In this document: piece after piece, positions 13,397-24,904 of the stretch
Position numbering within the stretch: position 1 is the first letter of the stretch
Layout: the number at the start of each line of letters is the position of its first letter
DNA from: Paramacrobiotus metropolitanus
Taxonomy: Eukaryota; Tardigrada; Eutardigrada; Parachela; Macrobiotidae
NCBI RefSeq assembly: GCF_019649055.1
Contig: NW_026570228.1
Span: forward strand, 1,798,001 to 1,862,000
Length of the DNA: 64,000 nucleotides
Direction of reading: 5' to 3'
The notes under the pieces: model-generated
What the model saw: only the letters and a program-made list of their open reading frames with translations
What the model was told of the DNA's origin: nothing
Databases searched by the model: none
Translations under genes and position numbers: made by a program

Positions 13397-16190
13397 TCAG
13401 TAAGGTGGACCTGAGTGGCATGGTTTACGGGAAAATATATGCACGCCGAGGATATTAAACGAGATGAGATCCAGCAGGTAGAAGAGCAGACCAATCACGA
13501 AAATAGCGCGGAAATTATTTTTGAGACGATCCCCCGTACAAGTCCGGTCAGTAGATGCGACCACCGCTGCAGGTTCTCTACAATACTGTACAGCATGTTC
13601 CAACAATAACTAAAACAATCAGCAATTCAAAGTGGCGACTGCCGAAATTATTGAAGAATTATGTACTAAATTCAATCATGAGATAGACTAACAGCAAACT
13701 TCCAAACAATAAACCCACTGAAAGAAATCGTTTTCTTCAAGTTTCTTATGGAAACATGGCGAAGAAAGCAGAAACATGGCGAAGAAAGCATTTTTACGGT
13801 ACACAACCAAATCCTACCTATCATGCAAGAAAGCGTACGTACGAAGTTTCAAATCACAACATAGACTTCGAAAGTTTTACGAAAAACGTATAATAATATG
13901 AACTAAATTAACATTAATAATTTTTATAATAAAAATTAACGGAAACCGATAAAGTAAAATCTGTACGTATCAAAATTAGCGCAAAACCCTTAATTAACGA
14001 AACCGTTTCAACCGTAATCGTATCTCGATAACATAATCAGCTGGTTCGCGAGGTGGCTCTTACTCAGTATAATTCTCAAACAGTTTCCGACCCGGAGATC
14101 CTTCCTGTGTGGTTTTGGAAAACGCAGAATCCCCCGCTTGCTCGACAGTCTGATTGGCGACATCGGAAAACATGGGTGACCCGGCACGATCGCGAGTGCG
14201 CTCGATAAATGATCGATTCGCCGACGCTACAATCACAAGAAACAGTCAGATCTGCATTTCGCTGTCACCAGATTCAAGGCAGTTAACTTACAGTCCAGAG
14301 AATTCAACTCGCACATGAGACTGGTTCGCTTCGAGCGACCACGATCGGCACTGACGTCTACAAAAAACAATCTGTATTATACCTGCATGAAGCGAGGGAT
14401 TTTGTAAAGAACCAGTCAAAACAATTACACCAACTCACACCGAAAACTACCAATAAAACAACTGCGTGCTATCAAGTGTGCAATTTTAACATAAATTTCG
14501 CATTTACAGCCATCACTGACTGTCAAATACAGAAAAGTCTGGGCAGTTGTTACCAGGTAATCAATAAAAACTTAGCAATGACACCAATATCTTTAAAATT
14601 TTGAATTAGTAAGTGCGCTCAGAACTATCGCAGTGCACAGATCTAACTAATACGCGTACCGCGTACGTAATTATTTTTCTGAAATTTGAAAACGAGCAAA
14701 CTGACTAATAATGTCGCAAACAGTAAAACCATATACTTCTATAGTGTTTAGCTTTAACACACCTTTCGGTGACATGGACGGATTGCGGTCGGCCAGGAGA
14801 CTGCGTAGATTCTCGTTGTCGTCGCGCAGCATGTGCAGCTCATCCAGCAGATCCGACGTGCAATGCGGAATCTCCACACGATCAGCGCGCGCCCGCAGCT
14901 CATTCAGTTCATCATCCTTACGCTGGATCTCACCGATCAAATGCTGCACCATACTCCGGCCACCAGGAGAAGAATATTTGGACTCATCACCCTAAAACAT
15001 CAAGAAAAACTGTAAGAACACCAATAAAAAACACTACACAAAATCTTCAACTTACGTCAATGACACGCGCACAAAATTATACATATCCAAAAGAAGGAAT
15101 AACATAAATTCTCTTAAAATATAAGAAAGCGTTCATGCTAAGGAAAATGCTGCGCATAAAAGCGTCAACACAAAATAAAGCTTGAGCTATCTGACCATGT
15201 AACGCAAAGGAAATTATATCTTCGAAAACCTGATTCATCAATAAAATTATTCTGCTGAAATAAAAAAAAAATATATGATGTTACGAGTATTACTGTAGCG
15301 ATACCACTTGCAATACTTTCTCGCTCACGGAAAAATGAAAGCTTAACATTTTCATTCAACTCGTGCGCAACAGATCAAAAGGCAGGCAAAAGTCAAAGGT
15401 CGCCAAATAAATTTTCAATAAAAATTTACCTCGTAACCTTCGGCATCCGACTCTCCGGTCTCAAATTCACTGGAATCCAACAGCGATGTCATGTGATGGC
15501 TGCGGTTTTCCCAGCGATCACGAAAAGCACGCAGCGCCTCTTCGGCTTTCTTTTTCTCATTACCGAGATGCTCCAGTTCGCGCTCCATTTCATCCAAGTG
15601 CAGTTTCAGGAACTTCCTCTCCTCTTTCCCGTCTTCCAACTGTTTCACGTACTGCTGGACTTCCGCCGCCCAATTCTTCTCCACTTCATCCACATACTAA
15701 ATAAATTAATGACTAAATTTAAAATCCAATAATTCATCTGTAGCTAGCTGCTAATTGTTACGGAAAAAATCCCAAAAAATGTTCGTTAATTTAAAAATAA
15801 TTCTTCCATAATGCATTATTTAATTCCAGAAGCTCAACTGCACTCCTACTAATTGTCGAAAATCACTGTTAAATTTAAATTTATTCTGCGCTCGAAAGCG
15901 AAATAATCTCAAGGTCAGAAAGTCACCTCGTCTCGATCTTGGCGTGCTTTGTACACATCCTGATGGATTTTCTCCACATCCACTTTGAGCTGAGTGTTCT
16001 CTTCTTTCAGTAAGCGAATGACATCGGCCTGTTTCTCGCTCATGTCTACCAGGATAGAGCAGTTCTCGCAGATTTTCTGCAACTGAACGTTGTCATGCAA
16101 CTCAGGATGATCCGACCAGAATTCCATGAAGAGTTTGTGGAAGGCATCGTACACATCCGCGGAAACCGTTTCCTCATCACCTGCTGGCAT
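13397..16190 (-). CDS. Coiled-coil protein with predicted C-terminal membrane anchor
   Basis: Six exons: 16190-15927, 15696-15430, 14991-14763, 14357-14292, 14226-14064, 13577-13397 (389 aa). The start is the first ATG, after an upstream in-frame stop. Residues ~45-250 are charged and heptad-like (LLKEENTQLKVDVEKI; LDEMERELEHLGNEKKKAEE; DLLDELHMLRDDNENLRSLL). A Ser/Arg-rich linker follows, then a hydrophobic stretch near the C-terminus (IFVIGLLFYLLDLISF), which suggests a tail-anchored membrane protein. I do not recognise the family. A second acceptor at 13609 fits the same phase but opens another frame that ends at 13495 without the hydrophobic segment. The first exon and its upstream DNA are duplicated at 30.8-32.5 kb, where they form the 5' end of a BTB-kelch gene. 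Confidence 0.72.
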
Positions 16191-17520
16191 GTTTAGGCAA
16201 GAACAAACAAAATCAGCACTGGATAAGCTTACAAAATAGAAAATTGATTTATGCACGACAGACACCGCACAGATGGAAGTAATCAATTAAAAAAGAAAAA
16301 ACGGAAGTCTGCAGAATCAACTCAAATCGAAATGCGCAGTTGCAGCAACTTAAGTTTTGCTGTTAAGCGTAAAGGCGGTAAAGCTTCCATTACTCTTCGC
16401 TAACCGACGCACTGACTATCAAAGACCCCGAAAGACAATTACTGGTAGCATTACACTATGAACAGTCGCAAATCAAAAGATTGTGATGGTTAACGAGAAA
16501 TCAAATCATCGAGGAAGTTGTGAAAAGAGAAGGGCGACGAAGGAAAACAAAAATGAAATGCCTTTCGTGAGGTTCTCGGTCTGATAAAGTCAAACAGAAG
16601 CAACAGACAAGCCAGGAACGACTGGCATACGCGGCTTTCTTACTACTGTTATCATAAGTACTCGTTCCACCATTTATGTGGCTGGCTAGCACTCTGCACG
16701 CTCCCCGTGGGTGGGGGCTGCTTCCGTTAGTGTATACGGAACCGTACTTACTTTACGCCTTTATACGGATTGATTTTCTTGAAATTAGATAGTTTCATGC
16801 GATCTGTCATTGCAATCAATGTACGATACGTGTAATAATTTGCTGTACAAAAGAAAACTAGTTTTCTCTAAAAGTAAAAGATCTTTACTGATCATGCAGT
16901 CTTAGCCGACAACGGAAATAGGCGACCTAATCACACTGAAGATTTCTTCTAAATTACCCGACTGCTGGTGCTAATCGTTTACGTGTATTAATTTTCTCAG
17001 TTATCGCTTATCATTACTAACTGGCTAAAAAAACGCTCAAAAATATTTTTATTTATATTTTTATTCATTTGCTGATGCATTCACATGTTTTACTTGTAAT
17101 CCTTTGATTCATTGAAATTTCAAGAGATTTTTTTGGAAAAATTTGTCAGCGAAATGTTCATACGCAAAAAATAAGTTTTCTTAATGAATGTATTATATTT
17201 TTTCTTCGCTAACAATAAGTGGACAGCTTCGACAGAGCTGCAATAAATCTGTTAATATATATGTATGTTTGTTCACATTAATACGGTACTCCTAGCATCG
17301 CCGGCCCAAGAAAAGCCAAACGGTTTTGACAAATTTTTATTTCTAGTAAAAGAAATAAAGATCCAAAAACCAAACATGTACAATGCACATTCGCCCATAC
17401 AAGAAAAAATAACAAACAAAACCATTCACCATGCCGATACAGATCCAACGAAAAACATCTGACCGCAAAATTCCTTAACACACATTCTTTACCGACAATA
17501 ATGTACACACGGGATGGTAC
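15985..17520. repeat. Segmental duplication, copy 1 (partner 30800-32500)
   Basis: Three aligned patches appear in the same order and orientation in both places. The first is the coiled-coil first exon (15985-16190 vs 30800-31010). The second is 5'UTR and promoter (16225-16300 vs 31045-31110, and the GC-rich box at 16690-16730 vs 31218-31260). The third is a strongly similar block at 17278-17520 vs 32240-32500, which lies just past the end of the NHL gene in copy 2. Similarity is clear by eye (long exact runs such as TTTATTTCTAGTAAAA) but broken by many small indels, so the event is not very recent. Confidence 0.8.
16191..17277 (-). promoter_or_regulatory. 5'UTR and probable promoter region of the coiled-coil gene
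   Basis: There is no coding pattern upstream of the ATG at 16190. The stretch to about 16740 has a recognisable counterpart upstream of the chimeric BTB-kelch gene. This includes a GC-rich segment (CCCGTGGGTGGGGGCTGCTTCC at 16705-16726) set in AT-rich surroundings, which is a plausible core promoter. No TATA box was chosen with confidence. Confidence 0.4.
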
Positions 17521-18039
17521 GGAAGATTGCCAGTGTTAACCATATGTTGGGTTAGCTAAAAACATTCATGTACTTTGACATAATTGGGATTATGTTGTAT
17601 GACTTTACTGTGCGTTTGTACGTGTATTCCCTGTTGCACTAGCGATGACGTATGATCCGTGTTCTTATCGGTAGCCTCCGATCAGAAGCTGCGCTTCGTC
17701 GTCGGCTAGTATTCAGTAGTTACGGTGTGACTGAGTTGGAGTGAACATCAATATAAGATTAAAGTGAGTAACATCATTGTGGTCCTGTTGGTGTTTGAGT
17801 TGTGGTGACCTTCGTTTAGGGAAAGCAGTAGTGTGTACCTAGGCGGAAGTTACTGTGTGGTATTCCTGTAGTGTGGTAGTGAGTGTGGTGAGAGTGTGGT
17901 TGTGTAGCACCTGTTGTCTACGGAAGTGGGCAACAGAATCAACACCAATCTCCAGAGTTCCTTCTCTGCTGACTGCGGTCAGGTTGGTCGTAGTACACGC
18001 GGTGCGTGTATTATGTCAACTTTCATTCATGTACTGTAC

Positions 18040-18170
18040 TTTAAGAAAATTTTACGTCCGGATAACATAACTAGCTAGTAACTACATACCTGTTACTTAT
18101 TAACTTATACGCAGGTTTTTTCAGCTTGGCTGAATGATCTTACTGCTTGTAAACTGTCGCGCCAGAGCCG
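18040..18170 (-). pseudogene. Relic of NHL gene exon 2 (donor end)
   Basis: The stretch matches 36285-36375 of the NHL gene: the donor side of its second exon and adjoining intron. Shared runs include AACATAACTA, ACCTGTTACT, CGCAGGTTTTT and AACTGTCGCGCCA. The rest of the NHL coding sequence is missing here. With the matching NHL 3'-flank block at 17278-17520, it marks a deleted second copy of that gene. Confidence 0.65.
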
Positions 18171-18189
18171 CCGTATAAAAAGGTGAGTT

Positions 18190-18478
18190 ATTAATATATT
18201 AACGGGGAGGTAATCGAGCGAGTGACCGCCCACCGCACACTGGGCGCTGCTATCCCGGCCATCCAGGCGCTGGCCCACAACGACAGCACCCAGGAAGCGC
18301 TATATAAAGAGTATCGAGCATAAGAGCATATGTACTTGTAATTCGTATAAGAGCATCGCCATGACGCATTTCGTGCTGGCTTATCTGCACATGTGGGAGC
18401 AGTGGCCACTCTGGATAAGGAGAAACAGGGAGAGTTCTACGAAGTAGCGTCGGCAATCGATGTCAATCTGGCACATTA
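18190..18478 (+). pseudogene. Unidentified coding relic
   Basis: A GC-rich island in AT-rich DNA. One frame reads as coding for 38 codons (TAHRTLGAAIPAIQAL, then a stop). After a short AT-rich break, a second coding-like piece (ATLDKEKQGEFYEVASAI) follows in another frame and ends at a stop near 18478. It could be two decayed exons or one exon broken by an indel. I do not recognise the protein and saw no intact copy in the window. Confidence 0.45.
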
Positions 18479-20286
18479 AGCAGCATTACCTCCTGGAAAG
18501 CGATAACCAACATAGTCAACCAAAATAATAACATTTTTTATACGCTTTTTAAATAGTATTTTTTTAATTTAATATCTTTTTAAATAATACCCTTTTTTTG
18601 CAAATTTGCTGGTCTTTTCAAAGAAAAAATATCCTGCATTACTACCGAATACAAAGAACGTCCGTTTGAAAACAGCACTGAAATAAAGAATCATAAAAAA
18701 AGATCTTATATGCCACCAGTTTTTACCGTAGTGCATATGAAGGAGACTTTATACGCCTTACGCGGCTATTCATGTGCACTACGTTTTAATATCCTTTTTT
18801 ATTGTTTTTACGGCATTTCCATGCTAAATCACTGCAAAAAATTTGATTTAATCTAATTTAACAGACAAATGGTGTGGGGCAAATGGCCAGGCTCAGCTCG
18901 CTTAAGCGTAGTGCGAAAGGTCACTTTCTAGTCTCTACAGTCAGCAGCAACTGAAAATTTGGATGCAAGTGCTAAAGACAAAATGCCAGACACACATCTT
19001 ATAATTATGGTCTCTTCGCAAAATGAAACAACAAAAGTAGGTCATCTTCTGCTAAAGATGACAGGGAATAGGCAGAGTGCAGACCGTCCAAGAACCGAGC
19101 AGGCTAATCATTGCCGGTAATTAGGGAAACTTCCACGGGCGCTTACAAAAAAGAGGTCACACTCAACAGTTGAATTCTACCTCGATCCGAGAAAACTCCA
19201 ACGGTCTGTTATAACTAAGTGTCTCGCGGAATGAAAAGATTGGCCGTTTCTCTGGCTCCAACTTTAATATCATTTGAGTATATATGATACAGAGTAACAG
19301 AGTAGATCAGTTTATTACATTATTTTTTAATAGTGTGAATATCTTTCAAGAAAAGGAAGGTTGTATTTCTTGCTTCCAGTAACATTCCTCTCTTTGCAGT
19401 TTGCATACAATTTTGGCATTACTAATATCCTGTTACTGGTTTTATTGTAATCCTTTGGCTGTGGTACTCGAGTGCTTTTTCACCCGGTACAGTACATGGT
19501 ACCCAACTACTACCCATGGTACCAAATTCGTGTACAGCACGAAAACTTTCACTTTCGCGCATTCCTAAACACTTTTTCTCTTTGTTTCATGACATTCTGC
19601 AGTCAGATGATTCGTATTGTATATATACTTATACATAGGCGGAAAAACCGCTCGTGCGCGCACGAACACTTTTTACGCCTATGTATATAAATCATTTGAC
19701 TACAGAATGTCATAAAAAGAAAGCGAAAAAGTGTTTGGGAGTGCGCGAAAGTGAAAGTTTTCGTGCATCCACACGAATTTAGTAGCATGTACCGGGCCAC
19801 TTCCCTTCAGAAAACGATCCCATCTATCTTGCATTTCTCGCACGAATTCGCACCACCGATCTCTCTCAGAGGCAACTTGGTTTCCAAGTACGAGCCACAA
19901 CGAGAACGTGTGATATTTTTCATTGTACAGTGGAAGCGGAACAACATGATTACGTTCACGATCGTTATTGAGTAGAATTTATATTTATTCGGCGATTTAT
20001 ACGTATATTTTTGATATTATGGCAATGCCAATTTACATAATACATAGTACATACATAATACTTACATAATTTAATGTGTTACTCTAATTCCTGTAGTTGA
20101 CCTTTGAGCTGCGTGTGTTGCTCTGACTTATCGCGCGGGCTTGCACTTTTTGGTAACTTTGATGACTGTTGTTGATTAATGATACACTGTTTACTTTAGT
20201 TTCTTCACTTGACAAGAAATCGGCAGTTTTCTCTTAACAGGAGCATGAACCAATTGATGTTGTACAGTTGTTTTGTTTAGGCTGCC
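18479..20286. other. Gene-poor spacer with a long inverted repeat
   Basis: AT-rich sequence with no coding pattern. It holds the long inverted repeat at 19483-19797 and, at its right end, the likely 5'UTR of the F-box gene. A pyrimidine-rich acceptor (TTTGTTTAG) lies 6 bases before the ATG at 20287. Confidence 0.55.
19483..19797. repeat. Long imperfect inverted repeat (fold-back or MITE-like)
   Basis: The left arm from ~19523 and the right arm to ~19780 are near-complementary. Both contain AAATTCGTGT, GCACGAAAACTTTCACTTTCGCGCA, AAACACTTTTTC, ATGACATTCTG and ACATAGGCG. The arms meet at CTCGTGCGCGCACGAAC around 19652. An outer pair CCCGGTAC / GTACCGGG extends the ends to about 19483 and 19797. 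Arms are about 130 bp with scattered mismatches and indels. No coding sequence is inside. I could not settle a target-site duplication. Confidence 0.7.
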
Positions 20287-23200
20287 ATGACCTCCCCCTC
20301 CATGCCCCCGTATCAGCGGATGCTGGCGGATGCCCGTCAGCTAAGCTACCAGAACACCGTGGCGGTCCGTAACGACGACGGTGTATGTTGGCTGGGACAC
20401 ATTCAGGACATCGCCGGCGACTACGCCTTTATCGATTTTCAGAGCAAACTGGCCCCAGCCAGCTGGCAACATGCGGGACGGGTGTGGTCTTTACCGTTTC
20501 CTTATTTTAATAACGAATTCGAAGGAAATGAGCCTCCGGTCTAGTTGGCGGCTCTCCGTGACGAGGACGACGGACCATTCCGCTTTCGTCCTGTCACAGT
20601 ATTGATTCTTGGTGCAGGATGGGGCGCATTAGTGAAGGATTACGGCACAACCGATATTGCCCCAGCCAGTGGTGGATCGCAAAAGGCTCGTATGGAAGTG
20701 GTGGACGTTTGCCAAACTGTCGAGCAAGCAGCGCTGGCACAGCCGCCGTTGCTGTACAGCAAGAGTTTAATATTCACCAAGCTTTTTGTTTCCTTTGCCA
20801 GTGCGCAAGACGTTCTGTGCGACGCTTCCGATAAGTCGCGCATCATCAAGCACTTCTGTGAGTCTTCTAGCCGCGCTGCTGGAATAGGGGGTTCATTTGA
20901 TTACGGTCGCTTCCATCTGCACATTGAAGAGAATGGATGCGCGTTTATCAGCGGCCATCCTCCGACGGAACCCCCAACCGTGGCGGCACTGTCCGATATG
21001 CTGCAAAGACATTTAGACTTCCGGGCCTATCTGCCGGCGTTCATTTACGGTGACCTTTGCGGCAGTGGCAACACACCCAATGGCAAAGCTCAAGCGCTAA
21101 GTACGACATTAATTATTAACATGAGGTAGCCATTGCTCAACCAATCAGATCAAAGTGACTTGCACTAGAACACTATAAACCTAGCAAGTATTTGATTACG
21201 GTTTTCGGCTGAAGCTACGAACCTGCTTCTGTAATAAGGAGTATTTTCGCTAACTGCTAGCTATGATTCGCATATCTGTAGATGAACGAATGGAACCGCC
21301 GCTTGACGATGCATCGATGGTTCATCTGCCAATCTCGCTTTTATGCGAGATTTTTGCTCATCTGGACTTGCATTCACGTATGAGGGTTAAACGGTAAGGA
21401 GGATCATAGTCCAATCTATAGGCCGATGAACGGAATACATATCAGAAATTGTAGTTTCTGTTCTTGGTGTCCGAATTCGTGTGTAAACAAAGAAAATTTC
21501 TGGCGGTCGTAGAGGGCGGAATGGCCCGGCAAGTTGAAGGCAGCGGTCGGGCCTAACAGCAATGTGTGAGGTGTTTTGTGCTCTGGTAGAGGCCCGTAGA
21601 GTAACGATGCGTGACGAGTAACACCATGAGATGTAGGAAAAATGTGTATAGATTGTACTGATTGTAGGACATTAGAAAAACTCTTAACTCTAGAAAATTG
21701 TCGAAAAACGGGAAGTTTCGAGAGTCAGTGTTTGGCAAAGAAAAAGTCTAACTGGGCAGAAACAGAGTAGAATGTAAGTGCTACAACGGATATCCATCGT
21801 GTACCGTATATAAAAACCTGTCACGGTTCGCTTCGATGGAACCTGCCGTAAAATGATAACAATTAGACTATAATTCTGCAATTCCTCATAACTATACCGA
21901 GGTTTATACTTGTAGTACTACGCTGTTAATTTTGGCGCTTGACTGGTGAGTTATCCATCACTTATTTATTCCGCGCAATTTTTGCAGGGTCTGCTAGTTA
22001 GAATTATTTTGGTGCCCGTGCACGTTATCTTAACAAAATATAATATACTCCAATTTTTCTCATATTTGCTCATTTTAGTTAGATGATTAAGATTTTGCTT
22101 ACCGGTTACCAGCACCACTTTCCATGTGGCGTGCTATGTATTTCAGTTACTACTGATCGCAAGACATCCCTTTTGACTTGTTTTTTCGCGACTCTGAATT
22201 ATCTGAACAAATCGAATTTGTTGAAAATTGCAGTAGCTGTAGTATTTATTGAAACTACAGATACAGAAGAATGCGTGGAAGATCCGTTCTTCTCCATTGC
22301 ATCCAGTCCACTTCCTGTTGTTCCTTTGTGTTCAAAGTAGTCATTTATGCAAGTTAAATTTTGTTAGGAATCTTAATACCTGGCGAGCAAAATATGAAAA
22401 CGTAACTTAGTAATGTGAGCAAAATACAAGAAAAATCAAATTATCACCTTTAATTTTGCTGTGTTTTGCAGAGTGTGTGCATTGTGGATTTCGCTCCTGA
22501 GTAGTCGCTCTGTGACCGAACACATCAGCATCTGTTTGAAAACCTGCTCTCAGACCACGAAATCCCACAATCTAAACAGCTACAAAGTCGCATCCCTCCT
22601 CAGCCGCACGGTCGATTCAGCAACTAAAAGCCTCACTCTAGTGCATAACTTCGACTACCACTATTGCTTAAGCTATCTTTTGGCGGGCATGGAAATCACG
22701 GTGCCGACAATAATCCTCAAAGACCACACGGTCACCAATAATTGCAGATACCCGATAACATACGATAGAGATATTATCGGGTTTCCGCTGAATTACGCAC
22801 TGACGTGGCGCACTGCCGTCCTCAACGACTGTTGTCAGCGTGTTCTTGTTTACAACTGGAAAGTGGACAAAATTTTTGGCGCTGCAGTCTTCGAGCTGTT
22901 CTATTTCTCACGCTGCGAAAAAATCCAGCGCTTCGTTGGACTACCCGCGAGCGAAGTAAAGCGGATGGCACATCTGACTTGCGAGTCGAATGTCGGCGTA
23001 CTCGCCGCTGACGCCCTGCAAATCACTATTCCGCAGCTGATTCTGCAGAGTAGCGATGGGCGATACCACATGATGCGCCGATTTATGTGGGGTTTAAACG
23101 ACAACTTTCCCCCGGTCACCGAGGACATATATGCAAAGGTCACCGCTGTGCACGCTCGCTGGGTGCGCAATCTGTGGTATCCGGCTGAATGGGACATGAT

Positions 23201-24130
23201 CCGAGGGTATCTTACCATGTAAGTGTTAAAGCACAGCCCAATAATACTACTACTGTTCCTCGCCCCTCGGCTGTGGTTAAAGTGTTCAAGTGCTGCAACC
23301 GATCATACAAACTGCAGTCCAGCTCTACTGGCTCGATTGATCAATCAAAGCATTGCGTATCATAACCATGTAGCGCATTCAATAATGTTTTGGCTATCTT
23401 TTTACCATTAGATACATACTTCTATCTAAAAAATCATAACTTTCAATCAACTTCAAAAGATTAAGATGTTGTACCACAGGTGAATAAAGTGTTATGTACT
23501 TCAAAATCATACTTCCCAGTGTTTACATGATGTAAACTGTAATTCTGTAAATACTTAAGTGGCAATAGCCAACAATTTAACGATACTGCTCACAAGTCAG
23601 TAGTTGCATTTTTTTAATGTGCATAATAGCCTAAGTTGCGATGCGATAATAAAACTACACGGGATAGGGTGGACACGGGATAGGGTGGCACCATTATTGT
23701 CATTATCGCTATCGATCTCACATAAAGAGCTTTATACAACTTGAGTCACGAGACTTCAACGACTAATACGAAATAATGTAAGTAGTCGAGCCAGTACGAG
23801 TAGCCATTGCCTTTGCTCTAGGACTTAGGAGTACGAGAGGAATGAATGAACGTTCATGTTCCTTTATTCCTCTCGGTCTTCTAAAGCAACAGCAATGGAG
23901 TAGCCAGTAACCATGTGCGCCCCGGAAAGTTACATAAGATCTAATTTGATTGAATAAATGCAGCCTTATAACGTACGTAAATCAACTTAACGGTTATTCG
24001 TCGCAGATTTAGCGGGTTCTACACTGACGGATCACCAAAATCCTGGGACGATGTGGATCTGCGAACTGAAAATGTGCGCACATGGAGCAGAATGGCGGTG
24101 TTTGGGATCAAGGACATATTTTACATCTGA
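20287..24130 (+). CDS. F-box protein with novel N-terminal region; in-frame TAG at codon 86
   Basis: Exons: 20287-21100, 21261-21393, 22472-23218, 24007-24130 (606 codons, phases agree throughout). The F-box spans exons 2-3 (MVHLPISLLCEIFAHLDLHSRMRVKR|VCALWISLL), the usual site of SKP1 binding in SCF ubiquitin ligases. The N-terminus (VAVRNDDGVCWLGHIQDIAGD) looks like a small SH3/Tudor-type barrel, which is a guess from pattern. The C-terminal ~270 residues are unfamiliar and show no clear leucine-rich or WD repeats. A TAG at 20542-20544 interrupts an otherwise coding-like frame. It could be a true nonsense mutation, or the 3' end of a 63-nt retained intron (20482-20544, GTGTGG...CTAG, a multiple of three). 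A decayed tandem copy follows. Confidence 0.65.
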
Positions 24131-24904
24131 AAATGTTATGCGATTGTGTCTGTCCTATCTGTATGCATGTGCGCTAACCTTTCCCACGATCGCGATGGCC
24201 AGTTCTGCATTAAGTACGAAGTACTGAATTCATCTGGTAACAGCAACTGTGTAAAATTTAAAACACAGTTGTTTTTTTAATGTTTAATTTTTAACTATTA
24301 AGTAGTGTACCAGCGCTTGCAATTATTGCCATTTGGGCGGCTATTGCCAATAAACACAGTTACACCTAAATTTTTAATTATTCGGTATTATTCAGGCCCA
24401 CAGTTTCATTAAAGGTTTTAATTGCTTAATGTCTACAAATACAAGGAATCGCTCCTTATCAGCATCTATAAGCTATAAACAATAGACTATAAGACTATAA
24501 ACTATGAGACTATAAACAACTGAAACAACAAGAAAACATGAGCCGGGAAAACATCGAGCATACGTTAAGAAGAAAAAACACTGACTGTACATAAACGTAC
24601 ATCAAACTGAGAGAACATCGAATTTTGCGTGAGTGCGTAATGACAAGTTTTCGTAATTATCCGAAACTCTTTTCACCGAATATTCAGGCACACAGCCAAG
24701 ATTCTGCTTATCCTGACCGGGCGCATAGCGGTATAGCGCTGACCTTAAATTTATTCCGTGTTATAGATTATTATCCCCTGTAATAAAGCTGCATAGAAAT
24801 GCACAAGGTCTTTGAGATTAACAATTAAAACCTTAAGTAGGCGCGGGAGTTGATTAGAAATAAATGCGGAAAAAATTTGAAATGTTTTGATTGTGTCTCT
24901 TTGC

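Noticed and set aside
14711-14995. Ser/Arg-rich plus-strand frames
   Set aside because: They are antisense shadows of the coiled-coil gene's third exon, which joins its neighbours in phase.
15915-16286. Longer N-terminus for the coiled-coil gene (and the matching stretch at 31000-31100)
   Set aside because: There is no ATG in that extension, and a stop precedes it in the coiled-coil gene. The similarity of the two extensions is explained by duplicated 5'UTR.
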